Assembly (NCBI GenBank): GCA_037447605.1
Contig: CM074817.1
Coordinates: forward strand, 683,869 to 744,118
DNA from: Zygnema circumcarinatum
Taxonomy: Eukaryota; Streptophyta; Zygnematophyceae; Zygnematales; Zygnemataceae
Direction: 5' to 3'
DNA length: 60,250 nt
In this document: piece after piece, positions 35,967 to 47,300 of the stretch
How positions within the stretch are numbered: position 1 is the first letter of the stretch
How the letters are laid out: each line of letters starts with the position of its first letter
The notes under the pieces: generated by a model
The model's input: the letters and a program-made list of their open reading frames with translations, nothing else
The model's database searches: none
Told to the model about the DNA's origin: nothing
Made by a program: the position numbers and the translations under genes

Positions 35967-36912
35967 GTTGTTACGGCGGGGAGGATAGGGAGATACGGAT
36001 TTCGAGTTAGGGCTCCGCATCGCAAGGTGCAGCTCTGATAGGCCATGCACGAGGGAACTTGTTTGTTTGCTGTGTTTTATTGTCATTGTGGAGGAGGAAA
36101 TGGGGCGAATAGGTATTCTACTTTTGTGGCCCACATTGGTTCAGATAAGTTAATATATTTGTAAATAATTTGATCATATTCTCTCTCACTCTCGCTCCCT
36201 CTCTCGCTCACTGTCTCTCTCTCCCTTACTGTTTGTTTTCAATTATGTGCCACCCATTCAATGCCAGTTCCTGTCGACTTCCTGTATGAGAAAACTCTTG
36301 AATGGAAAACATCCGAGTAACAGGACATTTTTGAGTGGCATTGGATCTTTCAAAGTTACCGAAGTTACATCCCTTCTTCAACCACATGCCTGTGTGGCCT
36401 CAAATACCATATGCTTTTTGGTGTTTTCGTAAGAGGCTGGTTGACTTCACTAAAGGGACGCATTCCTTTAACAAGTCGAGGTGACTTATGTACATAAACT
36501 AAACCTAATGTCTATCATCTTAGTCAAATTACATTGACCTCCAGACTTTCGCTTGATGAAAACGACGTGTTCAGTACAGGAAGTGTGCCTATCGAGGTGA
36601 GGCTTTTATTATGAAACAGAGTAAGGAGAGCACACCTGGAAAGAAAACGAGTGGGTTCCCTTGCCCTTCACCTCCCTAACACTCTATTCCTTCCTTTCCT
36701 AGCAAGCTCTCAACTTGCATTACAACAAAACATGCTCAAAACTTTTCAAGTCAGCTTTTTCCCTGAATCTTCAATATTAACGCCGTAGTCACTGAGCTCA
36801 CATGACGACGCCATCAAGTGTACGTGGACAAACCCAGCATGTAGAACCAATGTGAAACGGTCACAAAATGACCTACGAACGAATGAAAGCCAATATAAAA
36901 ATGAGCAGCAAC
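35967..36912. other. Convergent spacer between the GT2 and receptor kinase genes
   Basis: This contains a short CT tract at 36180-36232 and otherwise ordinary mixed sequence. It probably represents the two 3' untranslated regions. I see no gene. Confidence 0.55.
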
Positions 36913-39900
36913 TTACGCCCCATGAGATGGCTCACACATTTCGAGCCCTTCATTTTGACATTCAGTGGGGAGTTGCGAAACGCAGGCTCGAGACGAGGAG
37001 TCGTAGACCGCTCTCCTCCTCACGAGGGGCGGCGATATTGGCGCGACGTTCCTATAGAGAGCCTCGAGGCGGAGGTTAACCTCGTGCATGTTCGGCCGCC
37101 TATGGCCGCTCTTCTCTGTGCAGTGCCGCGCGACTTCCGCAAACTCTAAAATGTGCTTCATGTGGTACGACGCGCCCTCCAAAAGAGGGTCCACAATGGA
37201 GGGGACGCCGCCCCCCCTCAGTGCAGGCCTTGCCTGCAAGATAGGGTTTGTTGCAATTAATCAGTGGGGGAAACGGTTTGATGTTCCGACTTTTTGGGTT
37301 GCGGTAAGGAGTATATCAAAATTTGAAAAAACGATTCAAAGCTTTTCATCGTTTTACTGTTTGGAGTTTTGAGGTCTCTGTGCGTTGTGCATTTACAGGA
37401 GCAGGGCTCGGAGGGGACTGTTCTTCGTTTTCTGCTGTTTCTTAGATTCTGTGCTTTAGAAAAAAACAACTGAAGTTGAAACCATATAATTACTAAAAAT
37501 AAATTTGAAATAAAGCAGAACTGTGTAAGAGCTTACCCAGTCCGCGAGAGTGATGAACTGGCAACCAGGAGGGATGACGTGGCAGCCGGGATGGAGGCCT
37601 TGCTGCTTGCCGCCCGGCGGGCAGCCGAAAATATTTTCGGGAAGAACATTCATGTTGGCGTCCACTAAGAGGACGGGCTTCTTCCCGGTCAGAAGCTCAA
37701 GGAGAACAACCCCAAAGCTGCAGGCACCGAGCGATGATAGGAAAGTAAAAAACGCGGGAGGGAGCAGAGCAGAATAAAAAATCCATAAAATGCTACAGTA
37801 TCCCTAAACCTGAAAACTACATCCTCAACCCTAAACTGTAGAGCGCAAACAATGGACCCTAAACCCCAAACCTTGACCCTTACGTCCTCCTCCATACCCT
37901 AAACGAAACGCCTAAAAACTCTACGTCCTCTGAACCTCCCCTCACCCCCCTTCCCCCCTTCCCCCCTCCCCCCTTTCCCCCTGTCCCCCCTCCCCCATCC
38001 CCCCCTCCCCCCTCCCCCCTCCCCTCCTCCTTACCTCCCCCCCTCCCCCTCCCCCTCCCCCTCCCCCTCCCCCTCCCCTCCTCCCCCTTCTCCCCCCTCC
38101 TCCCCTCCTCCCCCCTCTCTTCCCTCTCCCCCCTCCCCCCCTCCCCCTCCCCCCTCCTCCCCCCTCCTCCCCCCTCTCCCCCTCTCCCCCTCTCCCCCTC
38201 TCCCCCTCTCCCCCTCTCCCCCTCCTCCCCCTCTCCCCCTCTCCCCCTCTCCCCCTCTCCCCCTCTCCCCCCTCCCCCCCTCCCTCTGCTGCGGTCACCC
38301 ACCTGTAGACGTCGATCATGGCGGACACCTTGTGCGTGGCGACGTACTCGGGGTCGATGTATCCGCGCGTGCCCCCCAGCGCGTCCGTGTACAGACTCGC
38401 GCCGCCCGCCGGGACCAACTTCGACAGCCCGAAGTCCGCCACGCGGGCCTGAACCGCACCAACCATTGGTAGAGGAAAAAACAAAGGGAGGGAGAAGAGA
38501 GATGAGATGGGGTCGAGGAGAAGCGTAGGGTTATGATGATTATTAGTTATCGATTTTTAAAAACCTTGATGATTTAGATGATGAAACACCTGCTGCATAC
38601 CTCCATCTTCTCGTCCAGTAGGATGTTCGGCGATTTCACATCGCGGTGGACGCATGTTCCGAGGCTTGTTTGGTCGTGAAGGTATGCGAGTCCCCTCGCC
38701 GCCGTGGCCGCAACTTTGAGTCGATACTCGATGCTCAAAGGAACGGAGGGAGGGTTCATGCCGTCACCTATGCCTCCAAAAAACGTTATTTTTGGGTGCT
38801 ACGGTTTGAGCGTGGTAGAGTTAAAAGGCTGAAGAGTTTGAAAGGGATTAGTGGCCATGGGGTGGGTATGCACGTTGAGGTTAGAGGGTGAATTCTGAGG
38901 TTTGGGAGTCTGCATGCCAGCATTAAAGTGTTTAGGATTTTAGGGTTGGCATAATCACCGTGGATCCAATATGCGAGGTCTCCGTTCGGCACATATTCGT
39001 ACACCAGAATCTGCTCGCTTTCATGTGAACACCAGCCTATGAGGGAGACCAAATTTCGGTGGTTCATTCGCCAAATCAAGAGCACCTGCAGCAAAGTTAG
39101 ATTCTTTTACTCAATATCAACTCATGTGTCCTCGAAAGCGTTGACGTGGGAGCATACACGCATTTCTGTGCCAAGCCGTATAATCCCAGCCGCAGCATTT
39201 ACCATCCCTTGACGACTTAAGCTAAATTCCTTTTTCGGGTTCTAGAAGGTAGAAATATAAGCCACAATTTTCCGTATTCTACTTTCAAGTTGTGAGTTCT
39301 GCCATAACTCGATTGCTTCCCAGAGTCTTGAAGTTCCCTTAACTGAACCCACAACACCTTGAACTCCTGAAGCATGATTACTTCAGTCCCACAACAACCC
39401 CTCACAACTCTAAAAAAAAAGTACGGAATTCATGAGGGTTCAGGGCTGAAGGCTACCTCTCTCTCAAAGGCCTCCCTCCCGCTGCGCGTTCCCTTCTTGG
39501 CACGCTTGACGGCCCACGCCTCTCCCTTGGGCCCCGAAGCGCGGTACACGGTCCCGAACCCGCCGTCGCCAATTTTTTGATCCTCGGAAAATTTCTCAGT
39601 GAGCTGCAGAACCTCCCCAAAGGAGAAGCTGCGGGGACCCTCCGAGGCAACCTGCACTACGAGGGGGTCGACGGAGGGGGTAGAGGCGCCTGGTGGAGGG
39701 GCAGAGAGGGTACCGTGTGTGTGAGAGAGAGTGGGAGTGAGGGAGGGAGGGACGAAGGAAGGGGAGACGGAGAGCGAGAGGGAGAGAGGGGGGGAGAGCG
39801 GGAAAGGGAGAGGGAGAGGGAGAGAGAGAGAGAGGAGAGGGCTGAACAGAGAGAGCGATACATAAATACCCGGAATGCAACCATTTTAATCCCAAAGAAA

Positions 39901-40498
39901 ATTTTCTAACAGAAAATCAAGCAATGACAAGAATTCAGTTCAGTTATTAATTAGTTACTAATTTTCATCACTTGCTTCATCATCATCCCTTTGAAATTTA
40001 AATGTAAATACCAGGGACTCGGGAATTGGTCATGTTCGCACCACCGTCACCGATCCGATTTCCTTTCAGCCTGAACGGAAAACTAGCGTTAATAAGCCAT
40101 GATGCCTCTCGCCTGCGACTCGTCCGCCGCACCCACCAGCAAAGGAAGAGCGCTACAATCAACGCTATCAGCACCACACCTCCCACCAATTCCAACACGC
40201 CAAAGGGCCCGAGAGTAAACCCACTCCCGTCTTTTGTGGGAGGAGGAGGAGGCGGGTATGGAGGAGGAGGAGGGGGGGGACGAGGAGGAGGAGGGGAAGG
40301 GTATGGAGGTGGGGGAGAAGGAGGGGGAGGAGAGTAGTTGGGGAGGATGCAGGGTCCTGCTTGGCAGCCGGGACCGCAGGAGTTGAGATCGAGGCCACAG
40401 TGGCTATCGGGCGAGCAGCAGGCGAGGGGCGAACAGGGGAAAGAGGCGTTGCAGGATAAAAGGTCCAGAGCCTGAAGAAGCACGCGCTTCATAGGCAT
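36913..40498 (-). CDS. Receptor-like kinase with hevein-like ectodomain and proline-rich stalk
   Basis: Exons in coding order: 40498-40012, 39689-39457, 39085-38959, 38767-38601, 38448-38303, 37717-37537 and 37233-36913, in frame, 553 residues. Near the N-terminus is a cysteine pattern C-x4-CC-x5-C-x6-C-x3-C-x4-C, as in CBM18/hevein chitin-binding domains (ACCSPDSHCGLDLNSCGPGC). A PPPPYPSPPPP-type extensin-like stalk and one membrane helix (LVGGVVLIALIVALFLCWWV) follow. The kinase has the Gly loop IGDGGFGTVY, Lys in AWAVKRAKKG, HRDVKSPNILLD, DFG, GTRGYIDPEY and SFGVVLLELLTGKKPV, so it should be active as a Ser/Thr kinase. The layout resembles PERK-type kinases plus a lectin-like head. The signal peptide after MPMKRVLLQALDLL is weak. 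A true first exon may lie upstream and splice at the CAG before the ALDLL codons. Confidence 0.8.
37925..38290 (-). repeat. CCCCTC low-complexity tract in a kinase intron
   Basis: Nearly pure C/T sequence with CCCCCTC and CTCCCC units fills the intron between the activation-loop exon and the next kinase exon. The glycine-rich minus-strand open frames across it are composition artefacts. Confidence 0.9.
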
Positions 40499-41164
40499 TT
40501 TATGAGAGGTAAGGCGAGGAAGGGAGAGAGAGAATACGAGAGGAAGGGAAACGTGTCTTTGTGAATGTCTCGTCAGAGGGACGGAGCGGCTTGACAGACG
40601 CGTGAAAGGAGAAACTGAAAGAGATAGGGAAAGAAAGAGAGGGAGAGAGAGGGAGAGAAAGACAGAGAGAGGAGGAGGAAGAAAGGGAGCGGGAGAGGAG
40701 ATGGAGAGAAGAGGATCCATGGCGGCGGTGTCCTGTCGGGCGAGTGACGCGACATGCGACCGGCGGGTGGCGCCGACGAGGGGGAGCGCGGCCTCGAGCG
40801 GACCGGCCACGCCCCGGAGCGCTTCCCGGCTCCATGCATGCACAGGCAGGCAGGCAGTTCTACGGAGCGTGGGCTTTCTTGTCGAAGGACAACGCTAGGG
40901 ATCGCGCACACCACAAACTTGCACAACAACACAGCACCTATCAACACCGTGAAGCACAACAATGGTGCTGTCGTCCATGGGAAGGCTTCACATATTACTG
41001 CTATTTGCTCGATTGGGAATGTGTAGTAGTGTTGATGTAGGAACACCACCTACGACGCATCTAGTTACTACAACAATCTTACGTATGTGCATGTTAGTTG
41101 CCATGTGTTGTTGCCTTTGTCGTTGCAGATGTTATCAAAGTTTTCAAGTAGTATCAAGTAGTAT

Positions 41165-41273
<109 letters not shown>

Positions 41274-41324
41274 AGTAGAGTTGGGAACGACTAGAAGAAA
41301 TTCGTCACGTCATGGAATGGGAGA

Positions 41325-41375
41325 GTTCCAGTTCCAGTTCCAGTTCCAGTTCCAGTTCCAGTTCCAGTTCCAGTT
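41325..41375 (+). repeat. (GTTCCA)n hexamer repeat
   Basis: About eight perfect GTTCCA units lie 50 bases after the AAC microsatellite. Non-coding as far as I can see. A (CT)n tract follows at about 41725-41760. Confidence 0.95.
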
Positions 41376-41722
41376 AGTGTTCTGTTGCGCAGACCATGGC
41401 GATCCCGTTCTACTGCGACGGGCTGCCCCCTCAAGTGCCCTCCGACCGTCCTCCGCAGCCGTCCGATCTCCGCAAACGGACAAACAGTCGGATCGCCTGT
41501 CCTTGGGAGGCGCAATCCGGTCCGCCGACTCTTTCGATCACTCATGACCTGCCACGTGTAGACACGTGACGATTTGTTCGTACGTACCACGTGCACACAT
41601 GTACGGCATATGTACAAATCAGTACGAATCTTACAATCGTAAAAATTTGGACTTCTGACAGTCGGCACGGCCTTCCAAGAGCTGCTTGCGAAATTGCAGA
41701 GGCTCTCTCTCGCTCTTTCTCT

Positions 41723-41762
<40 letters not shown>

Positions 41763-41817
41763 CTCGTTCTCTCCCCCTTCCCACTCCCGCTGCCATGGCG
41801 GGCGTGTGAGAGAGGCC

Positions 41818-44282
41818 ATGCCTGCTTACCTGGACTGTCCTTCCTCCAAAGGGAGCGCCGGTTTGCTGTCGCCCGCTGACCTTCTGCAGCTGCTGCACGC
41901 TGAAGGCGTAGCAGGATCCTCCACCTCTGGTGTCGAGGTGCTAACCAGACGCTGCCCTGTATAGTTTGACGCATTTTTTATCTTCTCACTTTCGTCTCTT
42001 CTTTCTCTTTTGTTTGTGTTCTGTCAGCCGTCAGACTTACAAGGTGGTCTTTCCGCTCTTGAAGCTGAATCATGCACAGTTGTGCGGCTGAGCAAGCTGC
42101 ATTCTTTTGTCCATAATAGTCAGGGTTTCTAGTCAATTCTTCAATCTGTAGTCACTCTGATCGTGCGCCTCAATCGGCAGTTTCTGTCGTTCTGTTTCTC
42201 CTGTTGTTCAACCTCCTGATGCCATTGAAATCCTCTGCATTAGTCGATTTACTATCTGAATTCATGAAGGAAAGCTTGCATTGCTTTTTATAGATGCTTG
42301 CAAATTAATTCCTCCATTTTCCAAATCTTATAATTGTATTTCAAATGTTGAATGTGGCAGGACCTCCGCCGATCAGTGGACAGGCAGGCAGCAGGAACCC
42401 CCTGCACCTTCCCGGTAGCTTCGGGGGGCAGTCGGAGGAGAGCTCCGCGGCACCGCAGGAAGCACGCCCCGCGCTCGCGGCGCTGCCCTCGGGGCTGGGC
42501 TGTGACGCGACAGGTGGGAGGGAGGGAGGGGAAGGAGGGAGGGAGGGAGGGAGGAAGGAGGGAGGGAGGGAGGGAGGGAGGCAGGGAGGGAGGGAGGGAG
42601 GGAGGGCGGGAGAGAGGGGAGGNNNNNNNNNNAGGGCGGGAGAGAGGGGAGGGAAGGAACTGGGAGGGATGGGCGGAAGAGGGAAGGTGGGACGGAGGGA
42701 GGGAACGGAGGGACGAGGGACGCCAGAAGGGAGGGGAGGGAGGGTGCGGCGAATGGGAGGGAAGGAGGGAGGGAGGGAGGGAAGGAGGGAGGGAGGGAGG
42801 GAGGGAAGAGGGGGGGGAAGACAATGGGGTCCCGAGGGGAGCAAGTCGGAGGAAAAGAGGGGAATGGAGAGGGAAGAGAGATAGAGACGGAGGTTTTGAA
42901 GGAAGCGGGAGAGATGCGGAGAATTGTGGAGAGAGGCATTAACAAAAGCTCTTTACCAAGTTGCTGATAATTTTTGCCTTTTGTTTGAAAAAGCCCATAA
43001 TTGAGGCGGAGGTTGGCAGAAACTTTGCAGCTGTGTCTGACACTCTTGAATGAGCTTCTCTTTTGCTCTGCTTTGCAGTATCCAGATCTCAATTGCACAG
43101 AAGCGTTCCCACTTCTAACGGTATGAATACATTGACCCAAGGATATCTTGAAAAATATGAAAAACAAAACATAACGTATGAATGGCTTTTTCTCATTTGC
43201 TTGTAGGTCAGTTCAGCGTTTCTTGGAGGCCTTTAGAGACCGCATCTGCCTTTCACGTCATATTCCCTGTCTCGCCCACTTCCTGTCTCACTCCTGCTGC
43301 CTTTTCCTCTTCCTCTACTGCTGTCTTCTTCCCTGCACTTTTATTCTCACGCCCTTTTCGCCCTTCTCTCCCTCACCCCCTTCCCTCACCTCTCCGCACG
43401 TTCCCTCAACTTCTCCACCCTCTCTTGCTTTCCCATGGTTCCCATCTCGAGTCCTCTCTCCCTTCCTCGCCTTCTTTCTCCAGATCCTTTCTCCCCTCTC
43501 CCCTAATGCCCATTTCCTCTCCTTACCTCGCTCAATGCACGAGTTCTGCCATGAAGGACATCTATTTGTTCTCGTCTTCTCCTTCATCTTCCGCTATTTT
43601 CCCCTTTTACTGTTGTGCAGCCTATTCCAGAAGAAGAGGGAGACTCTCCCGCACCAAGTTCTGCTGCTCGTGTGGTCCTGAAACTATCCCTTAGTCCTGT
43701 GGCTTCGGTTTTTAGCAGCATTCCGCCAGGTACAAATAAATATCAGATTGAGGCCACATCAAGCACTCGAAAGATCGCAGCTAAGACCACAACTTTTGCC
43801 TCGATTGCTGCACATCGGAACCGAGAAGTTCCATTGGTCCAATACTCCAAGGCCTTATCCAGGAAAGTCGTCTTTTTCCGACGTCCGGTTCTGACTCCAA
43901 GGCGAGCTTCAAGGGTGTTCTTTAGGTGAATTCTGATCTCATACCTGACCTTGTTTACTACTTGTTCGTTTGAATGAACTGAAATTCGATGTGGAATTTG
44001 CCGATAGCAGGTGAATCGTGTTCATTGGTTTTCAGCATTAAAAGCGGCTATGATTATCTCGACAAGAAACTCAACGAGTTTTTTATATTTTCCGTGTGTT
44101 ACAGGTACCCAGTCGGTCCTTTCGTCTCGAGAAGAAAACACTCTTCAGAACGGATAACTCTCGTTCGACTTCTCTCCTCTTCGTCTGTAACGACTCTTAT
44201 CTGTCGAGATACTGATTTCAACAACAGACTGCAAAGATCTGGTCGCCGTCTTTCACTTCAGATAGGAGGTCAGGGGTGGTGA
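41818..44282 (+). CDS. Unidentified multi-exon gene model, serine-rich product
   Basis: I do not recognise this protein. A phase-consistent chain starts at ATG 41818: exons 41818-41937, 42028-42124, 42361-42513 and 43079-43120. The products include LLSPADLLQLLHAEGVAGSS and a Pro/Ser/Gly-rich segment. A fifth exon opening at 43207 stays open through CT-rich sequence, and its donor cannot be fixed. Two later exons, 43621-43925 and 44105-44282, have good GT-AG junctions and phase, and end in TGA. They are Ser/Thr/Arg-rich and basic. The donor after 42124 (GG|GTTTCT) is weak. The stop lies only 54 bases before the urease ATG, so either the genes are extremely close or part of this model is untranslated leader. 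No domain, signal peptide or membrane segment is clear. Confidence 0.4.
42515..42880 (+). repeat. GGGA-rich tract containing an assembly gap
   Basis: The intron of the unidentified gene is filled with GGGAGGGA-type sequence. Ten N bases at 42623-42632 are flanked on both sides by the same 20 bases, AGGGCGGGAGAGAGGGGAGG. Confidence 0.93.
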
Positions 44283-44335
44283 ATGCAAGCTTGTAGCTGT
44301 CAAAACCCTAAATTCTGAGGTAACAAGTCTTCACG

Positions 44336-47300
44336 ATGAAGCTCTCTCCAAAGGAGTTGGAGAAACTCCGTCTCCATCAGGCGGGCGTTCTCGCTCAAAA
44401 ACGACTCGCTCGCGGAGTTCAGCTAAATTACTCCGAAGCAGTTGCTCTTATATCAACACAAGTGAGTGTTGATTAGTTTATAAGTTATCTGAAATGCTTT
44501 GGGAAGTTTGCCCTAAGTGGTATCTTTTTGAATTCTCAAATCAGGTAAAGTCTTACATGGGACATTTCCCTTTATGTCGGGTTGCAGGAATTTTACTGAG
44601 AATGGTTCTCTCTTGCATGGTGTTTGCTGTAGACGTCGTGAAATGTAACTGCCGAAATTATAACTGCTGATGGTTTCGTTTCGCAGGTTTTGGAGTTTAT
44701 AAGAGATGGCAAAAGTGTTGCTGAACTTATGGACTTAGGGAAGCAGCTGCTTGGAAGGTACTTAAAGCCCAAAAAGGCCCTTGTTTACTTTGTTCCTTTT
44801 AAGAAACAGACTCACTCGTAAAACTTAGTCTTAAGAGTAGCACCTTTGCTCTGTGAAGCCCACCTGTATTAACCTTCCAAGTTTTCGGAAAATCCATTTT
44901 TTGGCTTCGTTAGGTTTGTCATTGTCAATTGTCAACCAGCCTTTTATATCTATGTCCACAAAACACAGAATGTGCATATTTTTTTGCTGTTTTTTTGGCA
45001 GGAGCAATGTGCTGCCCGCCGTACACTCCCTCCTGCACGTGGTGCAGGTGGAGGGGACTTTTCCGGATGGGACAAAACTGGTCACCATTCACCATCCCAT
45101 TTCTCGCGAATCCGGAGACCTCAGCCTCGCACTTTACGGCTCTTTCCTGCCAAGTACAATACCTCTGCTTAAAAAACCAACAGAAAAAGAAAAGAAGAGA
45201 GATTTTTAATCAGATTTAATCTGTTTCTGGATGCACAGCCGTTCACCCTCCTGCGTTTTTTTTTTTTCGTTTTTTTTTCTTGTCGTTGCAGTTCCCACTG
45301 CAACCGTTCCTTCCTCTTCAACGGAGCAAGTTAGCGCAGGCTCTATCATTACTCCGGCAAGTTCTATTGTGCTCAACAAGGGCCGGAGAGCGGTCAGACT
45401 CACAGTCTCTAATAAGTGCGATCGTCCCATTCAGGTAAAGGCTCCAAGAAGTTAACCCAATACGTTCTTTCTTTGGAGATAAACGGCTGAGAGTAAAAGA
45501 GGAAGTGAAGCTTTGGAAAGGCAGTTTCAAAAGCAACTAGCAGTTTACAGAATAGAGAGATTTTTTCCTCATTCAGCAATCTGTTGCCTCTCCTCCTCTC
45601 ACAACCACTCATTACCAACCCTAAAGGCAACTCGACATTGTTCATTACGCAGATTGGCAGCCATTACCACTTTGTGGAGACCAACCCCTACCTTGTTTTC
45701 GACCGGGCATTGGCCTACGGCCTACGCCTTAACATTCTTGCAGGCACTGCTGTCCGCTTTGAGGTCAGCTCTCCCCGGACTCTCTCCCATACCTTCTCAC
45801 ACTTCTTCCAGTGAGTATGTCTTTTGACCTGCGCTCAATCCAACATACTTCTGCAACGGTGCACGGAATAAGCCCACTTCCCTACTTTTCTGCTGATGCT
45901 AGAATCCCTAGAATGTCTCATTTTTTTCTTTTTCTGATGTTATTATTTTATGGGTCTGCAGCCCGGTGATTCGAAAACCGTAGTGCTGGTGGAGATTGGA
46001 GGAAAGAAGGTGATCCGGGGAGGAAACAGCCTTGCAGATGGGCCAGTTTCAGCTGAAGCAATTCCTGCTCTTATGGAAAAGCTTTTGGCAGCCAATTTCG
46101 GGCACATATCGCAAGCCAATGCTTTGTGAGTCTATCCTTTTACAGGTCATCCCTTACATTTTTGAAAGCTATTAATTCATTTTTCCTGCTCCGGAGGACT
46201 CTGTCTCAATCGATATGATACCGATTGCGAAACTCTTGAAACTGATTCACATTAAGGTTGTCTATGCAGAGAGGGAGTGGTAGGAGAGGTGGCTGCTCTG
46301 ACTACCACAGTAGAAAGAGAGCAGTATGCTGCTGTGTTCGGGCCCACAGTGGGAGATAAGGTGCAGTTGGGAGACACGCAGCTGATGGCAGAGGTGGAAC
46401 GGGACTTCACTGTGTATGGAGACGAGTGCAAGTTCGGAGGGGGCAAAGTCCTGCGAGAGGGCATGGGCCAGGTGGGATGCAATCAATATAAGAAACCCTA
46501 AATCCGTTCTACAACAGATCCATACTCACACCGCTTCTGCAGAGCCATAAGTTCAAATTTGACCAATCACAGAATAGGTTTGCCCTCTTCACAACAATAG
46601 GTCAGATGATATCTTTGGAAGCAATTTTTTCATACAATTCAACAGTGATCGGTACAAATCACTTATCTGAAGCCGCCCAAACAGGATCGCCCTATTGTTA
46701 GGTCCATTTGCTGGACCAACTATGATGATACAAATGGTTGTTGGTTTGCAACATTCAAAGACTGAAACTGTGATTGTTGTGATTGTGATTGTTGTGATTG
46801 GCAGGCGGCGGGAGTCGGCGCAGCGGATGTTTTGGACACAGTGATCACGAATGCGCTCATAATTGACTACACAGGAATCTACAAAGCGGACATCGGCATC
46901 AAGGGCTGCCTCATTGCTGGTCTCGGAAAGGCCGGCAATCCGGATGTCATGGATGGGGTTACGCCCGGCATGGTGGTTGGGGTATGCCTTCTTTCCTGCA
47001 TTCTCCAATTTGCAAATTGTTTTGTTAAAGATTTGCTTAAAAAGTGTTGCAAATTTACAAAAAGTTGTAATTCTGCAAGCGCAAAACATGCAAATTGCAG
47101 GCATTGCAAATTAAAGTTAGCAGCTATTTCAGACAGTGGCGGGAAGTGATAGAAGCTGTGGAAGGTAGTACGTCTGGGAATTGAGGTTATGATTTCTGCA
47201 TCTAGAACTATGAATGCAGCGTATGTTTTGCTTGGTGTTGCTCCTTAGGTGCCACATGATGTCTTATTTTTTATTTTCTTGAATACTGTTTGGGCAGGTG

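Noticed and set aside
39651-39689. Intron boundary at the CAG before the VASEGPRSF codons of the receptor kinase
   Set aside because: Starting the exon there breaks the phase with the upstream exon. Extending it to 39689 restores the phase and adds a sensible GASTPSVDPLVVQ segment.
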